A stretch of 64,000 bases of DNA, taken from assembly GCF_022827545.1 (NCBI RefSeq), contig NZ_CP094669.1, forward strand, positions 5,635,001-5,699,000, read 5' to 3'. The position numbers and the translations under genes are program-made. Shown here piece by piece: positions 52,232-62,700 of the stretch; within the stretch, counting starts at the first letter, position 1, and every line of letters starts with the position of its first letter. Below the pieces are notes generated by a model. It made no database searches. It saw nothing but the letters and a program-made list of their open reading frames with translations, and was not told the origin of the DNA. Source of the DNA: Hymenobacter tibetensis (lineage in GTDB: Bacteria > Bacteroidota > Bacteroidia > Cytophagales > Hymenobacteraceae).

Positions 52232-54070
52232 ATGAAGAAACTTGTCTTGCCGGCAATGCTTGCGTTGGCCGCTTTTACTTTTCCACTTTCGCGTATAGCT
52301 CAGCCCGTGTCCGATACTGTCTTCCTTGCGGATCCCAACACCACCGAAGAGGTTCCTCAGGACCACAAACTGGTCGTCTATCAGTTGATGACCCGCTTGT
52401 TTGGCAACAAAACCACTGTCAACAAACCCTACGGTACCGTGCAGGAAAACGGCACCGGCAAGTTCAACGACATCACCGACAAGGCGCTCCAGGAAATCAA
52501 AAAAATGGGGGTCTCGCACGTGTGGTACACCGGCGTGATTGAGCACGCCACCATGACCGACTACACCGCGCAGGGCGGCCCCGGCCCCGACGATGCCGAC
52601 ATCGTGAAAGGCCGCGCCGGCTCGCCCTACGCCATCAAGGACTACTACGACGTGGCCCCCGACTTGGCCGTGAACGTGAAAACCCGGATGACCGAGTACG
52701 AAGCCCTCATCAAGCGCACCCACGCCAACGGCCTACAGGTGCTTATGGACTTCATCCCCAACCACGTAGCCCGCAGTTATAAGTCGGATGCCAAGCCGGC
52801 CGGCGTCATCGACCTCGGTGCCCAAGACGATAAGACCAAGGCTTTCGCGCCCAACAACAACTTCTACTACCTGCCCGGCCAAAGCTTGGTGGTACCCAAA
52901 GAAGGCAACCCGCTCGGCCCGGCCCTCGGCCCGCGTGAGGACGGCAAATTTGCTGAAACGCCCGCCAAAGCCACTGGTAATGATGTGTTTTCGGCCACGC
53001 CGAGCGTGAACGACTGGTACGAGACGGTGAAGCTTAACTATGGTGTCGATTACCAAAACAACCGCAAAACCTACTTCGAGCCGATACCGGACACCTGGAA
53101 GAAGATGCGCGACATTCTGCTGTTTTGGGCCAAGAAAGACGTGGACGGCTTTCGCTGCGACATGGCCGAAATGGTGCCCGTCGAGTTTTGGGCGTGGGTG
53201 ATTCCGGAGGTGAAAAAGGTGAAGCCCGACATCGTGTTCATTGCCGAAGCCTACAACCCCAAGGAGTACCAGACCTACTTCGAGAAAGGCAAGTTCGATT
53301 TCCTCTACGACAAAGTGGGCCTCTACGACGCCCTGCGCCGCTTGATGACGGGGGGCGGCAACACCGAGGAAATCACGAAAGTGTGGCGCGAGGAAAGCCG
53401 CGGCTACTCGTCCCGGATGTTGCGCTTCCTTGAAAACCACGACGAGCAACGCATTGCCTCCAAGGACTTTGCCACCGACCCGCGCACCGCTATTCCGGCT
53501 ATGGTCGTCACGGCTACGTTGGGCTCGGGCCCGGTGATGCTGTACTCGGGGCAGGAGGTGGCCGAGCCAGCGCTGAAGTCAGAGGGCTTCTCTAGCGAGG
53601 ACGGCCGCACCACCATCTTCGATTATTGGGGCGTGCCGGAGCACCAGAAATGGATGAACGGCGGCAAGTTCGATGGTGGCCAACTCTCGGAAAGCCAGAA
53701 GCAGCTCCGCGACTTTTATTGCCGCTTGCTCAACCTGAGTAGCACCAGCGAAGCCATCCGCAAGGGCAAGTTCTACGAGCTACAAGATGCCAACAACCTC
53801 GGCAAAGACTACGACCAGAAGCACGTCTACAGCTACCTACGCTACACCGACAACCAGCGCCTGCTCATCGTAGTCAACTTCAGCCGCGACAAAACCTCGA
53901 AGCCGACCATCCAAATCCCGCGGGAGGTGCGCCAGCGCATGGGCCTCAACCCCGACCAGTTCTGCACCTACACCGACCTGCTCAACAACACGCCACCCAC
54001 TGAATACCTAACGCTCAACCTGCCCCCGCTGAGCGCCTACGTGTTCGAAATCAAGCCGAAAGGCAACTAG
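52232..54070 (+). CDS. Secreted GH13 alpha-amylase
   Basis: A 612-residue protein with signal peptide (MKKLVLPAMLALAAFTFPL). The GH13 catalytic residues are Asp310 in DGFRCDMAEM, Glu339 in VFIAEAYN, and Asp404 in FLENHDEQR. The early barrel has VYQLMTRLFGNKT and FIPNHVARSY. The C-terminal domain is a small beta-sandwich (TIQIPREVRQRMGLNPDQF). It differs from the preceding amylase in lacking its N-terminal domain and in sequence, so the two probably act on different chain lengths. It is likely co-transcribed with it. Confidence 0.93.
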   Translation: MKKLVLPAMLALAAFTFPLSRIAQPVSDTVFLADPNTTEEVPQDHKLVVYQLMTRLFGNKTTVNKPYGTVQENGTGKFNDITDKALQEIKKMGVSHVWYTGVIEHATMTDYTAQGGPGPDDADIVKGRAGSPYAIKDYYDVAPDLAVNVKTRMTEYEALIKRTHANGLQVLMDFIPNHVARSYKSDAKPAGVIDLGAQDDKTKAFAPNNNFYYLPGQSLVVPKEGNPLGPALGPREDGKFAETPAKATGNDVFSATPSVNDWYETVKLNYGVDYQNNRKTYFEPIPDTWKKMRDILLFWAKKDVDGFRCDMAEMVPVEFWAWVIPEVKKVKPDIVFIAEAYNPKEYQTYFEKGKFDFLYDKVGLYDALRRLMTGGGNTEEITKVWREESRGYSSRMLRFLENHDEQRIASKDFATDPRTAIPAMVVTATLGSGPVMLYSGQEVAEPALKSEGFSSEDGRTTIFDYWGVPEHQKWMNGGKFDGGQLSESQKQLRDFYCRLLNLSSTSEAIRKGKFYELQDANNLGKDYDQKHVYSYLRYTDNQRLLIVVNFSRDKTSKPTIQIPREVRQRMGLNPDQFCTYTDLLNNTPPTEYLTLNLPPLSAYVFEIKPKGN

Positions 54071-54092
54071 ACCAGGGTCAAGAACAAAAAGA

Positions 54093-54274
54093 GAACGTCA
54101 TGCTGAGCGAAGCCGAAGCATCTCGCTAGGGTGGTAAACCCCAACGCTTGCCTAACGATTCGAGCGAGATGCTTCGACTACGCCTCCGGCTTCGCTCAGC
54201 ATGACGATGTACCATTGAAGTACCTGCATGCCAGAGCTTCCACTTTGCCTGCCGCTCTGTTCAGCATGACGTTC
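54093..54274. repeat. Inverted-repeat element (REP-like) downstream of the amylase genes
   Basis: CGTCATGCTGAGCGAAGC and onward (54096-54127) is matched by a complementary arm at 54163-54206 with a 12-nt insertion. A third short copy (TCAGCATGACGTTC at 54261-54274) is the exact complement of 54093-54106. The short palindromic modules resemble dispersed REP/MITE-like sequences in this group. I cannot tell whether copies exist elsewhere in the genome; none was found elsewhere in this window. Confidence 0.55.
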
Positions 54275-54333
54275 TTTTGCTATCTTACTCGTTGTCCCCT
54301 TCACCGCATCCCCACCTAAAATTCCCACACCTT

Positions 54334-55743
54334 ATGGCAACCGGCGTAGCGGCGGCTCCTAGCAGCACCCGCACAAAACCTCGTTTGAGCTTCTGGCAAA
54401 TCTGGAACATGAGCTTCGGTTTCATGGGCATTCAGTTCGGGTTTGCTCTCCAGAATGCCAACACCAGCCGCATCTTCTCGAACCTCGGCGCCAACCCCGA
54501 CGACATTCCGATTCTGTGGGTGGCGGCCCCGCTGACGGGGTTGTTGGTGCAGCCCGTCATCGGCTATATGTCGGACCGCACGTGGAGCCCTCGTTGGGGG
54601 CGGCGGCGGCCGTTCTTTTTGGTGGGCGCCATCTTAGCGTCGATAGCTATGCTGATTATGCCCAACTCGCCCACGCTGTGGATTGCGGGTGGCATGCTCT
54701 GGATCATGGATGCCAGCATCAACATCAGCATGGAACCGTTCCGGGCGTTTGTCGGCGACAAGCTGCCGAACGAGCAGTATACCAGCGGCTTCGCTATGCA
54801 GTCGTTTTTTATTGGGGTTGGGGCCGTGGTGGCGTCGTTGCTGCCTACGCTGCTCACCAAATTTGGGGTAGCCAATGAAGCCGCTGCCGGCATTGTGCCC
54901 AACTCGGTGAAGTACGCTTACTACCTCGGCGCGGCGGCATTTTTTCTGTGCGTGCTCTACACCGTGCTAACCTCAACCGAGTACCCACCCGAAGACATGG
55001 AGGCGTTCGAGCGGGAGAAAAGTTCGGTTACGTTCATGCAGGGCGTCAAGGAAACCTTCTCGGGCGCTTTGCACATGCCGAAGGTGATGAAGCAGCTGGC
55101 AGTGGTGCAGTTTTTCACGTGGTTTGGCCTGTTTTGCATGTGGATTTTCACCACGCTGGCCGTTACCAAGCACCTTTATGGCACCACCGATTCTAAGTCG
55201 GCGGCCTTCAACGAGGGCGCCAATTTTGTGGGTGAGGCCTTTGCCATGTACAGTGGAATATCGGCTGTATTTAGCTTGCTGCTGCCTTGGGTTGCTCGCA
55301 AACTGAGCCGCAAACTAACTCATATGGTTTGCTTAACGGCTGGTGGTCTTGGTCTTATGTCAGTGGCCTTTATCACTGAGCCCTGGATGCTGCTCGTATC
55401 GATGGTGGGCGTGGGCATCGCCTGGACTTCCATCTTGTCGGTGCCGTATGCTATGCTGGCCGGCTCGATTCCGGCGCACAAAATGGGCCACTTTATGGGG
55501 GTTTTCAACGCCTTTATTGTGCTGCCGCAGGTATGCGCTTCGTTGGGCTTGCCAGCTATCATGAAACAGTTCCCGAGTCTCGACCCACTGAATGTGGTGG
55601 TATTGGGCGGAGTGCTGATGGTTATAGCCGGCATATTCACGCTGCGCGTCGACGACAACGAGAAAGTGGCGTTGCCGCTTGCCGACGACCAGCCCATCAA
55701 CCCCGGATACGACCCCGGTGCTATTCCCGACACAAGAGTTTGA
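54334..55743 (+). CDS. MFS sugar transporter, SLC45-like (maltose/sucrose type)
   Basis: A 469-residue polytopic protein starting at ATG 54334. After a Gly/Ala/Ser-rich start it has SFWQIWNMSFGFMGIQFGFALQ, and the MFS signature between helices 2 and 3 as SDRTWSPRWGRRRPFFLVGA (R-x-G-R-R-R-P). ISMEPFRAFVGDKLPNEQYTSGF is typical of the SLC45/GPH-related family of sugar:proton symporters. It follows two amylase genes, so import of maltose or maltodextrin is the likely role. A terminator lies just downstream. Confidence 0.88.
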   Translation: MATGVAAAPSSTRTKPRLSFWQIWNMSFGFMGIQFGFALQNANTSRIFSNLGANPDDIPILWVAAPLTGLLVQPVIGYMSDRTWSPRWGRRRPFFLVGAILASIAMLIMPNSPTLWIAGGMLWIMDASINISMEPFRAFVGDKLPNEQYTSGFAMQSFFIGVGAVVASLLPTLLTKFGVANEAAAGIVPNSVKYAYYLGAAAFFLCVLYTVLTSTEYPPEDMEAFEREKSSVTFMQGVKETFSGALHMPKVMKQLAVVQFFTWFGLFCMWIFTTLAVTKHLYGTTDSKSAAFNEGANFVGEAFAMYSGISAVFSLLLPWVARKLSRKLTHMVCLTAGGLGLMSVAFITEPWMLLVSMVGVGIAWTSILSVPYAMLAGSIPAHKMGHFMGVFNAFIVLPQVCASLGLPAIMKQFPSLDPLNVVVLGGVLMVIAGIFTLRVDDNEKVALPLADDQPINPGYDPGAIPDTRV

Positions 55744-55764
55744 CTTTCTCTCCTGCACTTCTCG

Positions 55765-55794
55765 CCCCGACTGCTTCTGCGGTCGGGGTTTTTT
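55765..55794 (+). terminator. Intrinsic terminator of the MFS gene
   Basis: CCCCGAC (55765-55771) and GTCGGGG (55782-55788) form the stem, followed by TTTTTT (55789-55794). Confidence 0.88.
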
Positions 55795-55976
55795 GTTGTG
55801 CTTGGGCTTGCCGATGTGCTTGAAATACTGCGTGTTTATACGGACAGCGCAAGCAGTAAAATACGCATTTACCTCACAACGCATTAGCAGCTACGCGCCG
55901 TACACCCTAAGCAAACCAGGGCTGCACCTTCTCTCCTGCTTCGAACGGTGCGACCTATTCCCCCATATAGCCGCCT

Positions 55977-57077
55977 ATGTTGCTCTCGATTATCTTTTTG
56001 GGCTTGTTTTTCGGGCTCTTTATTGTGTTTTTGGTGCTGCTGCTGCTCGCCAAACCGGCCCCGGCCGGTACCAAAGCCCGGCCCCGAGTAAGCATTCTGA
56101 TTGCGGCGCGCAACGAAGAAGCGACTATCGAGCGGTGCCTTACTTCCCTAACCCGCCTCAATTACCCGTCGGAGCTGATGGAAATTCTGATTGCCGATGA
56201 TGCGTCTACCGACAACACGGCGGCCGTTGTGGCGCACTTCATCAAAGACAAGCCGCAGTTCCAGCTGCTGAGCGTGCGGCACCGCTTGGGCACGGCTCGC
56301 GGCAAAAGCAACGCCTTGGCTCACCTCTGCCGCGCCGCCACCACCGACTACTTTCTGCTCACCGACGCCGACATGGCCCTTGCGCCCGAATGGGTGGAAA
56401 CCATGCTGGCCGCCACCGAAACCAACAACGTGGGCGTCGTAACGGGCATTACCACCGCCAATAGCACCGTGTTTGGCCGCCTCCAGGGCCTCGACTGGCT
56501 GTTTGGCCTCAACGTCATTCGGTTGCTGTCTGACACTGGCGTGCCAGTTACATCGGTTGGCAACAACATGCTTGTTACGCGGGCAGCCTACGAGTCCATT
56601 GGCGGCTACGAGGCGTTGGCTTTTAGCATCACGGAAGACTTGCAACTCTTCTCCAAGATTGTCGCGCAAGGTTGGGGCTTCCGCAACCTCTGCGACCCAC
56701 GCATACTAGGCGTAACGGTGCCGCAACCTACTATGCGCCATCTGCTTTGGCAGCGTAAGCGTTGGATGAAAGGCGCTGTCCGGCTCCCTAGCCAACTTTC
56801 GTTGCTGTTTGGAACCTACGGCATCTTCTACCCCTTTTTGTTTTGGCCTGGTTTGCACACTCCCCTATTTATGCTTGGGGTATACGCCGCTAAGATTCTG
56901 TGTCAGACGCTGTTTCTGGCCATCACGCTCCGGCAAGTAGGCCGCCGCGAATCGTTGGGGCTGCTGTTACTTTACGAGCCCTACCTCTGCGTTATGTCGC
57001 TGGCTGTTATTGGCTACACTCTTTGGCCCGGCTATATCCAATGGAAGCAGCGCCGCTATCAGTGGGCCGAAGGTTGA
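55977..57077 (+). CDS. Family 2 glycosyltransferase, membrane-anchored
   Basis: A 366-residue GT2 enzyme with an N-terminal transmembrane helix (MLLSIIFLGLFFGLFIVFLVLLLL). The GT-A domain has VSILIAARNEEATIERCLTSL, the DDAS motif in LIADDASTDNT (about residue 72), the metal-binding TDADM (about 129), and the QxxRW motif in QRKRWMKG (about 259). Two or three C-terminal helices follow. This is the processive GT2 (cellulose/hyaluronan-synthase-like) layout, but the product is unknown. ATG 55977 is used; it is a single gene convergent with the M28 peptidase. Confidence 0.9.
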   Translation: MLLSIIFLGLFFGLFIVFLVLLLLAKPAPAGTKARPRVSILIAARNEEATIERCLTSLTRLNYPSELMEILIADDASTDNTAAVVAHFIKDKPQFQLLSVRHRLGTARGKSNALAHLCRAATTDYFLLTDADMALAPEWVETMLAATETNNVGVVTGITTANSTVFGRLQGLDWLFGLNVIRLLSDTGVPVTSVGNNMLVTRAAYESIGGYEALAFSITEDLQLFSKIVAQGWGFRNLCDPRILGVTVPQPTMRHLLWQRKRWMKGAVRLPSQLSLLFGTYGIFYPFLFWPGLHTPLFMLGVYAAKILCQTLFLAITLRQVGRRESLGLLLLYEPYLCVMSLAVIGYTLWPGYIQWKQRRYQWAEG

Positions 57078-57099
57078 GTTGCCTATTGTAGATAGTCAC

Positions 57100-57140
57100 A
57101 AAAAAGAAGCCCTGGCGCATATTGCCAGGGCTTCTTTTTT
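57100..57140. terminator. Bidirectional intrinsic terminator
   Basis: A perfect 17-bp stem (57100-57116 with 57124-57140) and a 7-nt loop, flanked by A-run and T-run, terminates the GT2 gene and, on the other strand, the M28 peptidase gene. Confidence 0.9.
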
Positions 57141-57196
57141 ATGACTCACTGAAAGTAGCTAGATCATATACGACTGTCAGCCACTGCTATCAATTT

Positions 57197-58897
57197 CTAT
57201 TTGCTAGCTAGGCTTTTCTCGCGGGTAGCCTTGAACTCAGAGCCGGGCTTCCACTTGGGGAACGTGCTTTCTTCGGCGAGGCGCTGACCAATGCGGAAGA
57301 GCAAGCGTGCATCCTGCTCCATGCCGCGCAGGTCCCACTTGGGGTCGTATTCGTCGGAGGGCTGGTGGTAGTTTTTGGCGGTGTAGGCTTGCATCTGTTG
57401 GGCGGCGTACTCTTTGCCGCGGGCGCGACTGTCGAAGGCACCTTTGGCATCAAGAGCAGGCACGCCCACGAAGGCAAAGCTGAAGTGGTCGGAGCGGTAG
57501 AAGCTGCCTTTTTCGGGGTGCTGGTCGGGTAGGATGTAGCGGTTCTGCTCTTTGGCCGCGTCGCGGGCATAGTCGTCTAGCTCCGATTGGCCGAAGCCGA
57601 TAACTGTTAGGTCGCGCATGGGACCGAAGGCTGCTAGAGCGTCCATGTTCAAATCAGCCACCGTTTTCTTGAGTGGGAACACGGGGTGAGCAGCATAGTA
57701 AGCCGAGCCTAGGAGGCCTTGCTCTTCACCAGTCACGGCCAGAAACACGATGCTCCGGCCGGGCGCTTTAGGCAATTGCGTGTACGCTTTGGCAATGTTC
57801 AACAGCGCAGCGCAACCGCTGGCGTTATCCACAGCACCGTTGTGGATGGAGTCGCCGTTGATGGCCGCCCCGATGCCGAGGTGGTCCCAATGCGCGGAGT
57901 AGATAATGTATTCGTCGGCGCGGGTGGAGCCGGGCAGCACGGCCAGTACGTTTTTGGAGGCGGTGCGGCGCAGCTTGTTTTTCACGCTCGTGCTCATGGT
58001 CAGGCCACCGAGCGGGCGAGCCTTGAAGCCAGGCTTGTTGGCCGCGGCATAGGCTTCTTCGTATGATTGGCCGGCGGCCGTAAACATCTTCTTCGCGGCA
58101 TCCAACGTCATCCAACCTTCAATCACGCACTTGCTGGCGCCTTTGTCGGCGCGCTGCGGCCGGAGTTTGGCCCCGGAGTAGCTGCTTTGCACCACCGACC
58201 ACGGATAGGCGGCTGGCTCAGTGTCGTGCACGATAATTAGGCCGGCAGCGCCTTGGCGGGCGGCTTCCTCGTATTTGTAAGTCCAGCGGCCGTAGTAGGT
58301 CATGGCCCTGCCCTTGAAAAGGGTGGTGTCGTTGCCGGCGTTACCGGGGTCGTTGACGAGTACCACCACGGTTTTGCCTTTCACGTCGAGGCCAGCGTAG
58401 TCGTTCCACTTGTATTCGGGAGCTACCACTCCGTAGCCGGCAAACACCATTTCCGAGTTTTGCAGCGCTACGGCAGGCTTCTCCTGCTCCGTGAAAGCCA
58501 CATAATCGATTTTGTAGTTGAGCGTGATGGGGCCGCCTTTGCCGCCACTTATTTGCATAGTGGGGGCCGGCTGGCCCGTAATTTCCACCAAGGGCACGTT
58601 TTGGAAGTAGGTACCATCGGGGCCGGGCTTCAAGCCAAGCTTCCGAAATTGGTCGGTGAGGTAGGCTACGGTTTTCTCTTCGCCCACCGTGAACGGCTTG
58701 CGCCCCTGAAACTCATCGGAGGCCAATATTTTAGTTTGCTCACCGATGTACGCCGCCGTAATCCCATCGGGCGGCGAAACAATAGTGGTATCGGTAGGAG
58801 CGGCGGCCGTGCCCCCAGCTTCCGACGACGAAGTGGACTTGCTCTGGCAGCCGGCTAGTGCCGCGAGTACCAGCAGATAGGAAACAGAAATGCGCAT
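57197..58897 (-). CDS. M28-family metallopeptidase lipoprotein
   Basis: A 566-residue protein with lipoprotein signal MRISVSYLLVLAALAGC (Cys17). An inserted PA domain (about 140-290) splits the region before the peptidase. The M28 zinc ligands are visible in order: SAHWDHLG (about 337), GAVDNASG, GEEQGLLGS, LNMDAL and RSDHFSFA. It is probably an outer-membrane-anchored aminopeptidase acting on peptides in the periplasm or on the surface. ATG 58897 is the start. It is convergent with the GT2 gene. Confidence 0.93.
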   Translation of the reverse strand: MRISVSYLLVLAALAGCQSKSTSSSEAGGTAAAPTDTTIVSPPDGITAAYIGEQTKILASDEFQGRKPFTVGEEKTVAYLTDQFRKLGLKPGPDGTYFQNVPLVEITGQPAPTMQISGGKGGPITLNYKIDYVAFTEQEKPAVALQNSEMVFAGYGVVAPEYKWNDYAGLDVKGKTVVVLVNDPGNAGNDTTLFKGRAMTYYGRWTYKYEEAARQGAAGLIIVHDTEPAAYPWSVVQSSYSGAKLRPQRADKGASKCVIEGWMTLDAAKKMFTAAGQSYEEAYAAANKPGFKARPLGGLTMSTSVKNKLRRTASKNVLAVLPGSTRADEYIIYSAHWDHLGIGAAINGDSIHNGAVDNASGCAALLNIAKAYTQLPKAPGRSIVFLAVTGEEQGLLGSAYYAAHPVFPLKKTVADLNMDALAAFGPMRDLTVIGFGQSELDDYARDAAKEQNRYILPDQHPEKGSFYRSDHFSFAFVGVPALDAKGAFDSRARGKEYAAQQMQAYTAKNYHQPSDEYDPKWDLRGMEQDARLLFRIGQRLAEESTFPKWKPGSEFKATREKSLASK

Positions 58898-59060
58898 ACG
58901 ACAGAGTAGGTGGAGAAATAGGCAACAAAAGTTGCCCGCACCCCAAGGTGTCGAAAATGTCGCAAATGATAGAAACGGAACTGCCTCTGCCTCGCAGTAA
59001 TGCTGCGCTAACTACTTGAACAGCAAACGCCGTAGTTGCCGACAGGGCCTGGCAATCTAC

Positions 59061-59474
59061 TTATGAGCGGCTTTGCAACCACTCCTGCGCGGCTTGCTCT
59101 TCCGTGAAAACCCGCATGGCCATGCTGTCGGACACCGAATCAGTGGCCATTTCTTCGGCCAAACGCTGGCTTAGCGTCTCGGCGTGGTAGGGCAACACGA
59201 GGTAGGCGAGGCAAGGCCGAACGCCGGGGAGTGCGCTAGTTAGCTGCTCGCGGAAAGAAGTAACCACCCAACGAAAATCGATAGGGTCGGCTAAGCCGCG
59301 GCTGCGTAGGTCAACCAGCCAGCGGCCTACCTTCTCGCGCTGCGCTAGTTCGAGGGCTGCTTGATACCCACTCCGGTGCTCTTGTGAGGTAGCCGGGCGA
59401 GTCCAACGTAAAAACACCTGGCCCAGGTCGGGGCGGTGAGAAAGGTGCAGATATTCGAGGTTGGTTACAAGCAT
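59061..59474 (-). CDS. Hypothetical protein, STAS/SpoIIAA-like texture
   Basis: A 137-residue soluble protein (MLVTNLEYLHLSHRPDLGQVFLRW) with alternating strands and helices and a WLVDLRSRGLADPIDFRWV stretch, in the style of the STAS/SpoIIAA-like or small Bacteroidetes hypotheticals. It has no catalytic motif. It lies on the minus strand beside the M28 peptidase gene with about 160 nt between them. Function unknown. Confidence 0.55.
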   Translation of the reverse strand: MLVTNLEYLHLSHRPDLGQVFLRWTRPATSQEHRSGYQAALELAQREKVGRWLVDLRSRGLADPIDFRWVVTSFREQLTSALPGVRPCLAYLVLPYHAETLSQRLAEEMATDSVSDSMAMRVFTEEQAAQEWLQSRS

Positions 59475-59746
59475 GACAGCAGCAAAAGCCGGTAAATATA
59501 AGTGCCAATTCTAGTAGTCAACCTATACTCACTTTATGAATTTGTAATGAAGTGCCCGTTTTCTTAACAAGTTTCAGAGCAAGTAACCCGACTCACCTTA
59601 TAAGTTGCATCAATTTGACATAAAAAGCGGTTGTTGGAATCAATTTTTGTGTGTGGTTTGTACTAACCTCATGCGTCCGTGTCTGATAAGATCCGTCTAT
59701 TGGGTGTTTATCGTCACAACACAGTTTTTCCTTTTTTATATACCAT

Positions 59747-62700
59747 ATGACCTTGAAATCGATTTGGCTGCTAAGTCTGGGTATGGCATTGGCTTTGCCG
59801 CCTGCTACGGCGCAGCAGAAGCCCGTTAGCAAGCCTGCCACTGCTAGTACGGGCGGTACTCGTCTGGTGGAGAAAGTGACCCGCAAAGGCAACGAACTGA
59901 TGATTCCATACGAGAAGTATGTATTGCCGAACGGCCTGACGTTGCTGATCCATGAAGACCATTCCGATCCGCTGACCCACGTTGATGTAACCTACCACGT
60001 AGGATCAGCGCGCGAGCAAATCGGCAAATCGGGATTTGCGCACTTCTTCGAGCATATGATGTTCCAGGGTTCCGACCACGTCGGCGATGAGCAGCATTTC
60101 AAGCTTGTGTCGTCGGCCGGCGGTACCCTCAACGGCTCCACCAACCGCGACCGAACCAACTATTACGAAACCATCCCGAACAATCAGCTGGAAACGGCGC
60201 TGTGGTTGGAAGCCGACCGGATGGGTTTCTTGCTGGATGCTGTAACACAGCAAAAGTTTGAAGTGCAGCGTTCGACCGTGAAAAACGAGCGGGGCCAGAA
60301 CTACGATAATCGTCCGTACGGGCTAGCCAGCGAGAACATTGCCAAGACGCTCTACCCGTATGGCCACCCCTACAGTTGGCTAACCATCGGCTACCTCGAA
60401 GATTTGGATCGATCGGACGTCAACGACCTGAAAAACTTCTTCTTGCGCTGGTATGGCCCCAACAATGCCACCATTACGGTAGGCGGCGACGTGAAGCCCG
60501 CCGAAGTAGTGAAGATGGTGGAAAAGTATTTCGGCCCCATCAACCGCGGCCCTGCCGTGCAGAATATGAAGCTGCCCGAGCCGGTGCTTTCCGCCGACCG
60601 GTACGTGAGCTACGAAGACAATGTGCGCTTCCCAATGCTGCAAATGGTATTCCCGACCGTGCCGCAGTACCACCCCGATGAAGTGGCCATTGATGCGCTG
60701 GCAGAGATAATTGGGGGTGGCAAAACGTCGTTGCTCTACAAAAACCTCATTAAAACCCAGAAGGCGGTACAAGCGCAAGCGTATCATCCTACCACCGAGC
60801 TGGCTGGCGAGTTTACCATCACCAGCAGAAGCTTGCCAGGGAAAGGCCTCGACAGCACGGAAGTGTTGGTGCGTCGTACGTTAGCTGAGTTCGAGCGCAT
60901 CGGCGTAACCGACGACGATATAGCTCGCTTTAAGGCTAGCCGCGAAACCGACCTCATCAACGGCCTAAGTAGTGTGAGCGGCAAGGTCAGCCAGCTGGCG
61001 GCATTCCAGACGTTTTCGGGCAACCCTAACCGCCTGCCTCTGGAGCTGCAAAAAGTGCGCAGCCTCACCAAAGCCGACGTGCTACGCGTTTACAACAAGT
61101 ACATCAAAGGCAAGCACGCCATTGTTCTGAGTGTAGTGCCGAAGGGTGCCGGCAACTTGGTAGCCAAAACCAGCAACTTCACGGTGAGCAAGGAAGGCTA
61201 TAAGGCGCCGCAAGACGAATACTCAGGCTTGACGTATGCCAAAGCAACCGACAGCTTCGACCGGAGCCAGCAGCCCAAAAGTGGCGCCAACCCCGTAGTG
61301 CAGGTACCGACCGTGTGGCGCGAAGATTTTGAAAACGGGTTGCGCGTGATGGGTAGCCGCAACACCGAAATTCCAACCGTGACCATGTTGCTGACTTTGC
61401 GCGGCGGCCACCGTTTGGAGCAAGCCAACCCCAACAAGGCAGGACTTGCCTCTCTCACGGCAGCTATGCTCAACGAGGGCACCCAGAAATACACTGGCGA
61501 GCAGTTCTCCGCAGCCTTGGACCGGTTAGGCAGCACTATTCAGGTGTATGGCGGCGAGGAGAACACGCAAGTGGTGGTGAGCAGCCTTACCAAAAACCTG
61601 CCCGCTACGCTAACCTTGTTGGAGGAGGCACTGCTGCACCCACGCTTCGATCAAGCAGATTTTGACCGGGTGAAAAAGCAAACGCTGGAAGGCATTGCCA
61701 ACCAAAACACCCAGCCCGTGGTCATTGCCAACAAAACGTACACGCGTCTGCTCTACGGCCTCACCGACATCATGAGTGTGCCCGTATCAGGCACTAGCAC
61801 CACCGTTCAAAGCCTGACGCTCGACGACGTAAAGAAATTTTACGCCGAAAACTATGCGCCCAACGTGAGTTACCTCACCCTAGTAGGCGACGTAGACCAG
61901 AAGACAGTGGTACCGCGCATGGCCTTCCTGAAAACGTGGGCTCGCAAGAACGTGACGCTGCCCGCTGGCAACCGTGTCGTGCAGCCCGACAAAACGCGCA
62001 TTTACTTCGTCAATAAAGATGGCGCTGCGCAGTCGGAAATTCGGGTGGGCTATCTAACTGACCTACCCTATGATGCCACCGGCAATTACTACCGCGCATA
62101 TCTGGCCAACTACATCCTGGGCGGCGCTTTCAACTCCCGCATCAATCTGAATTTGCGCGAAGACAAAGGCTACACCTATGGCGCCCGCTCTGGCTTCCAG
62201 AGTTCCCGCTACGTAGGTCCCTTCACGGCGCAGGCCGGCGTTCGGGCCGATGCTACGGCGGCTTCAGTGAAGGAGTTCATGAATGAAATCAAGAACTACC
62301 GCACCGGCGCCACCGACGAAGAGCTACAGTTCCTGCAAGCGTCGGTGGGTCAGCAAGATGCCCTTCGCTACGAAACCGGCCAGCAGAAAGCCGCCTTCCT
62401 TGGCCGCCTGCTCGAGTACGACCTGCCCAACGATTATGTGCGGCAGCAAAGCGAAATCTTGAAGAACCTGAAGCGCGAAGACCTGCAAGCCAGTGCCCAG
62501 AAATACCTACCAGCCGACAACATGTACGTGGTAGTAGTAGGCGACCGGGCCAAGGCTTTCCCAGGCTTAAGCGAGCTTGGCTATGAAGTGGTAGAACTAG
62601 ATTTGGAAGGCACCCCCGTTACGGCTCCTGCGCCCGCAACAGCCCCTTCTGCCGCCACCCCAACTCCTGAGGCGGCTACTGCCGAAAAGATGAAGATGGT

